Shown here piece by piece: positions 37,431 through 38,989 of a DNA stretch of 38,989 bases. This DNA comes from a virus. Each line of letters opens with the position of its first letter. Within the stretch, counting starts at the first letter, position 1. A program made the translations under genes and the position numbers. Below the pieces are notes generated by a model, which made no database searches, had not been told where the DNA came from, and worked only from the letters and a program-made list of their open reading frames with translations. The stretch lies in the IMG/VR virus record IMGVR_UViG_3300042090_001260, positions 1-38,989 of that record. The stretch is one strand, 5' to 3'.

Positions 37431-37714
37431 TTGTCATCTTCCTTCAGTGCCCAATCGACGAGACATTCGACGGTATCCGTGATCGGATAATTGACGAGAT
37501 CGGCATTCTCGCGGATGTAGGCGATGGCGTCATCTGGCAACATGCGCAGCGCGGTGATGGCGGCTTGGGCGATGCGAGTCGATTCCTTGATGCCTCGGGG
37601 CGTCGCCGTTTCCCATCGCGGCTTCGGCGTCTGCGTTTGGTCGCATGGGTGTGGCGCCCATAACGGATCTTCGATGATGGCGCGGGCGACCTGTTCGACG
37701 AGGCTGTTCATCAT
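37427..37714 (-). CDS. Hypothetical early protein, 95 aa
   Basis: ATG 37714 (or the next codon) overlaps the upstream TGA. The protein is helical at both ends (NSLVEQVARAIIEDPLW, then IAQAAITALRMLPDDAIAYI) with a Pro/Trp-rich middle (PHPCDQTQTPKPRWETATP). The ALRxLPDDAIxYI part recalls small phage proteins co-located with recombination genes. Function unknown. Confidence 0.6.
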   Translation of the reverse strand: MMNSLVEQVARAIIEDPLWAPHPCDQTQTPKPRWETATPRGIKESTRIAQAAITALRMLPDDAIAYIRENADLVNYPITDTVECLVDWALKEDDK

Positions 37715-37983
37715 CTACGATCCTTGAATTGTGCCACATATTCCAGTGACCCATCGACAGGGTTCCTATTGATGTGTGTCACATTTTTTGGCGAAATGTC
37801 GTTGACGTCCGACTTCAACCCGCCAAGTCGCTTGGTATCCTTCGTCGGCTTACCGCACAGCCACGGCCCATCATGGCCAGTGTAGATGTGCTCTTCGACA
37901 AATCCGCAGCAGCGCGTATGGGTGATAGTGTCGCCGATGCGCAGATATTTTTCGATCAGTTCGGCATGTGTGATATCCATCAT
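37711..37983 (-). CDS. Hypothetical early protein, 90 aa
   Basis: ATG 37983 (or 37980) overlaps the upstream stop (ATGA). The protein contains DITHAELIEKYLRIGDTITH, then TRCCGFVEEHIYTGHDGPWL and CGKPTKDTKRLGGLK, with three Cys and several His that may bind metal. The start resembles a short helix plus an SH3-like beta barrel. No family recognised. Confidence 0.6.
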   Translation of the reverse strand: MMDITHAELIEKYLRIGDTITHTRCCGFVEEHIYTGHDGPWLCGKPTKDTKRLGGLKSDVNDISPKNVTHINRNPVDGSLEYVAQFKDRR

Positions 37984-38165
37984 CGCGACGCCATCAGCGG
38001 CACGTCCGGCAACCCGAGCCGACTCGGCACCGCTGCCCATGCGTAACCAGGATCCAGATGCAAGATCTTCTCCTGCGGGAATTCTTCGATCATTTTCCGA
38101 TCCGCTTCGGTTTCCGGAGGGGATCTACCGTAGGATTTCTTGGAAAAATCGAATGTCTTATTCAT
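37980..38165 (-). CDS. Hypothetical early protein, 61 aa
   Basis: ATG 38165 has GGAGGAG 7 bases upstream and starts inside the end of the exonuclease gene. The protein is short and charged: FDFSKKSYGRSPPETEADRK, then MIEEFPQEKILHLDPGYAW. It has no metal or membrane motif. The stop overlaps the next start. Function unknown. Confidence 0.6.
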   Translation of the reverse strand: MNKTFDFSKKSYGRSPPETEADRKMIEEFPQEKILHLDPGYAWAAVPSRLGLPDVPLMASR

Positions 38166-38989
38166 CGTCGAACTCCTCCCGCTTCAAAGCCCAGCTAGGC
38201 AGTCCTAGCTGCACTACATCGCTGTCAGCATAGCCTGGCCATATTCCCGTCTCCAGACAGTCGGCGAAGATCGCACGGGCTCGCCTGATTTTCTTGCGCG
38301 CGTAAGCCATCGCCGCTTCGTCGGGCTGCGCGATCACCACGGGATAGGGCGGCGTCTTCTCCTGGAATGCCAACAGAAATGAGTTCTCGGCATCCATCGT
38401 CTCCTGGCATGCCTCTTCGTAATGCACGGCCTGCAACGCATAGCCATAGTTCAGAAGAGCCTTCTGAAGCGCGTCGCGGGAGCAGGATTCTGCCGTCTTA
38501 TAGTCTAGGACGATCGGCATATAATCCGGCAACCAGTCGGCACGCGCCCGACAGTTGACGCCGAATTCTTGGTCGCGCCAGAACATCGAGACTTCAGCCT
38601 TCCCGGATGCGTAAACCTTGCCAAGAATCAGGTGCGCCAGAACGACGCGTGTCATCTCGTGCGCGGCATCCCAGACGTCGCGCTTGACCGGCGTCTTTCC
38701 GTCGGCGATCACCGATGCGGTCGCTTCCTTGCCTTCCTTGGTGGTTCCGTTATGGCCAGTCGGTAGTGGACCATACCGATGCACTTGACCGAGCAGGATG
38801 GCGTGCGCAAGATCGCCGAACGTCAACGATTTTGTCTTGCTCGCCTCGTCGGGATGGTCGACTTCCCATTTGAAGATCGATGGGCAGCTTGAGAGAATTT
38901 TCTTCTCGCCGCTGGTCGATAGGCATGGCCACGTTCGGTGATAGATCTCGGCCGGAAGATCGTAGACGACGGACGGATAGACGGGGACG
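38158..38989 (-). CDS. PD-(D/E)XK exonuclease of RecE/Exo VIII type (start cut off by window end)
   Basis: The frame is open from the window end (base 38988) to the TAA at 38158-38160, about 276 residues. The N-terminal family signature is visible: YDLPAEIYHRTWPCLSTSG, then LSSCPSIFKWE and SLTFGDLAHAILLGQ, where the His in DLAHAIL belongs to the active site. The catalytic core follows: VNCRARADWLPDY, then IVLDYKTAES (Asp ... D-Y-K), and the helix YGYALQAVHYEEA. The family degrades one strand of double-stranded DNA for homologous recombination. A single-strand annealing partner would be expected near, and may lie upstream of the window. Confidence 0.8.
   Translation of the reverse strand, partial: VPVYPSVVYDLPAEIYHRTWPCLSTSGEKKILSSCPSIFKWEVDHPDEASKTKSLTFGDLAHAILLGQVHRYGPLPTGHNGTTKEGKEATASVIADGKTPVKRDVWDAAHEMTRVVLAHLILGKVYASGKAEVSMFWRDQEFGVNCRARADWLPDYMPIVLDYKTAESCSRDALQKALLNYGYALQAVHYEEACQETMDAENSFLLAFQEKTPPYPVVIAQPDEAAMAYARKKIRRARAIFADCLETGIWPGYADSDVVQLGLPSWALKREEFDDE

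Noticed and set aside
1-38989. CRISPR arrays, tRNA genes, insertion sequences, integrase and attachment sites
   Set aside because: No regularly spaced direct repeats, no cloverleaf with CCA end, no transposase or integrase motif, and no flanking repeat pair were seen. Short tRNA-like folds could be missed by eye.

Overview
The window is part of a tailed double-stranded DNA phage genome (or a prophage cut off at both ends). About 28.7 kb of late genes lie on the + strand and about 10.3 kb of small early or accessory genes on the - strand. The two blocks converge with no gap at 28720/28721. Gene density is very high: stop and start codons usually overlap as ATGA, TGATG or GTGA. There is no tape-measure, sheath or baseplate gene, while an adaptor protein, a nozzle-like protein, several Gly/Ala/Gln-rich internal proteins and a 2120-residue giant protein are present. 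That set suggests a short-tailed (podovirus-like) virion whose internal proteins are ejected. Base composition is moderately GC-rich. Small early proteins of the type seen in phages of rhizobia-like Alphaproteobacteria suggest such a host, but this is only an inference. Terminase, portal, DNA polymerase and integrase are not in the window.

Layout of the + strand. Bases 2-295 are the end of the probable major capsid gene. A composition-shifted endonuclease VII-type homing endonuclease gene follows (435-1700). From 1706 to 5645 there are small head or virion genes, including a histidine-repeat protein. From 5648 to 14313 lie tail, adaptor and fibre genes, three of which in succession carry Sec signal peptides. 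A 2-oxoglutarate oxygenase-like gene and a GNAT acetyltransferase gene follow (14310-15503). Three internal virion genes (15500-19212) and the giant protein (19212-25574) come next. The lysis and exit region (25632-28720) encodes a membrane coiled-coil protein, a GH24 endolysin, small membrane proteins, an Ig-like protein, two lipoproteins and a class 3 lipase-like hydrolase.

Layout of the - strand, transcribed from 38989 toward 28721. It begins with a PD-(D/E)XK exonuclease of the RecE/Exo VIII type, continues with a Gp3/RDF-like protein and about 25 small genes, among them RNase H, a MazG-like protein, a Gp37/Gp68 (DUF5131) protein and zinc-ribbon proteins. Several genes here encode fewer than 60 residues.

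The most unusual signals are: (1) a short x-x-G-G-x-hydrophobic motif that recurs in six neighbouring virion genes; (2) the HHPDG histidine repeats; (3) Sec signals on three consecutive tail-region proteins together with lipoproteins and a lipase; (4) an A/T-rich RadC/JAMM-like cassette inside the giant protein; and (5) a 28-codon gene that repeats the tail of the MazG protein with mostly synonymous differences.
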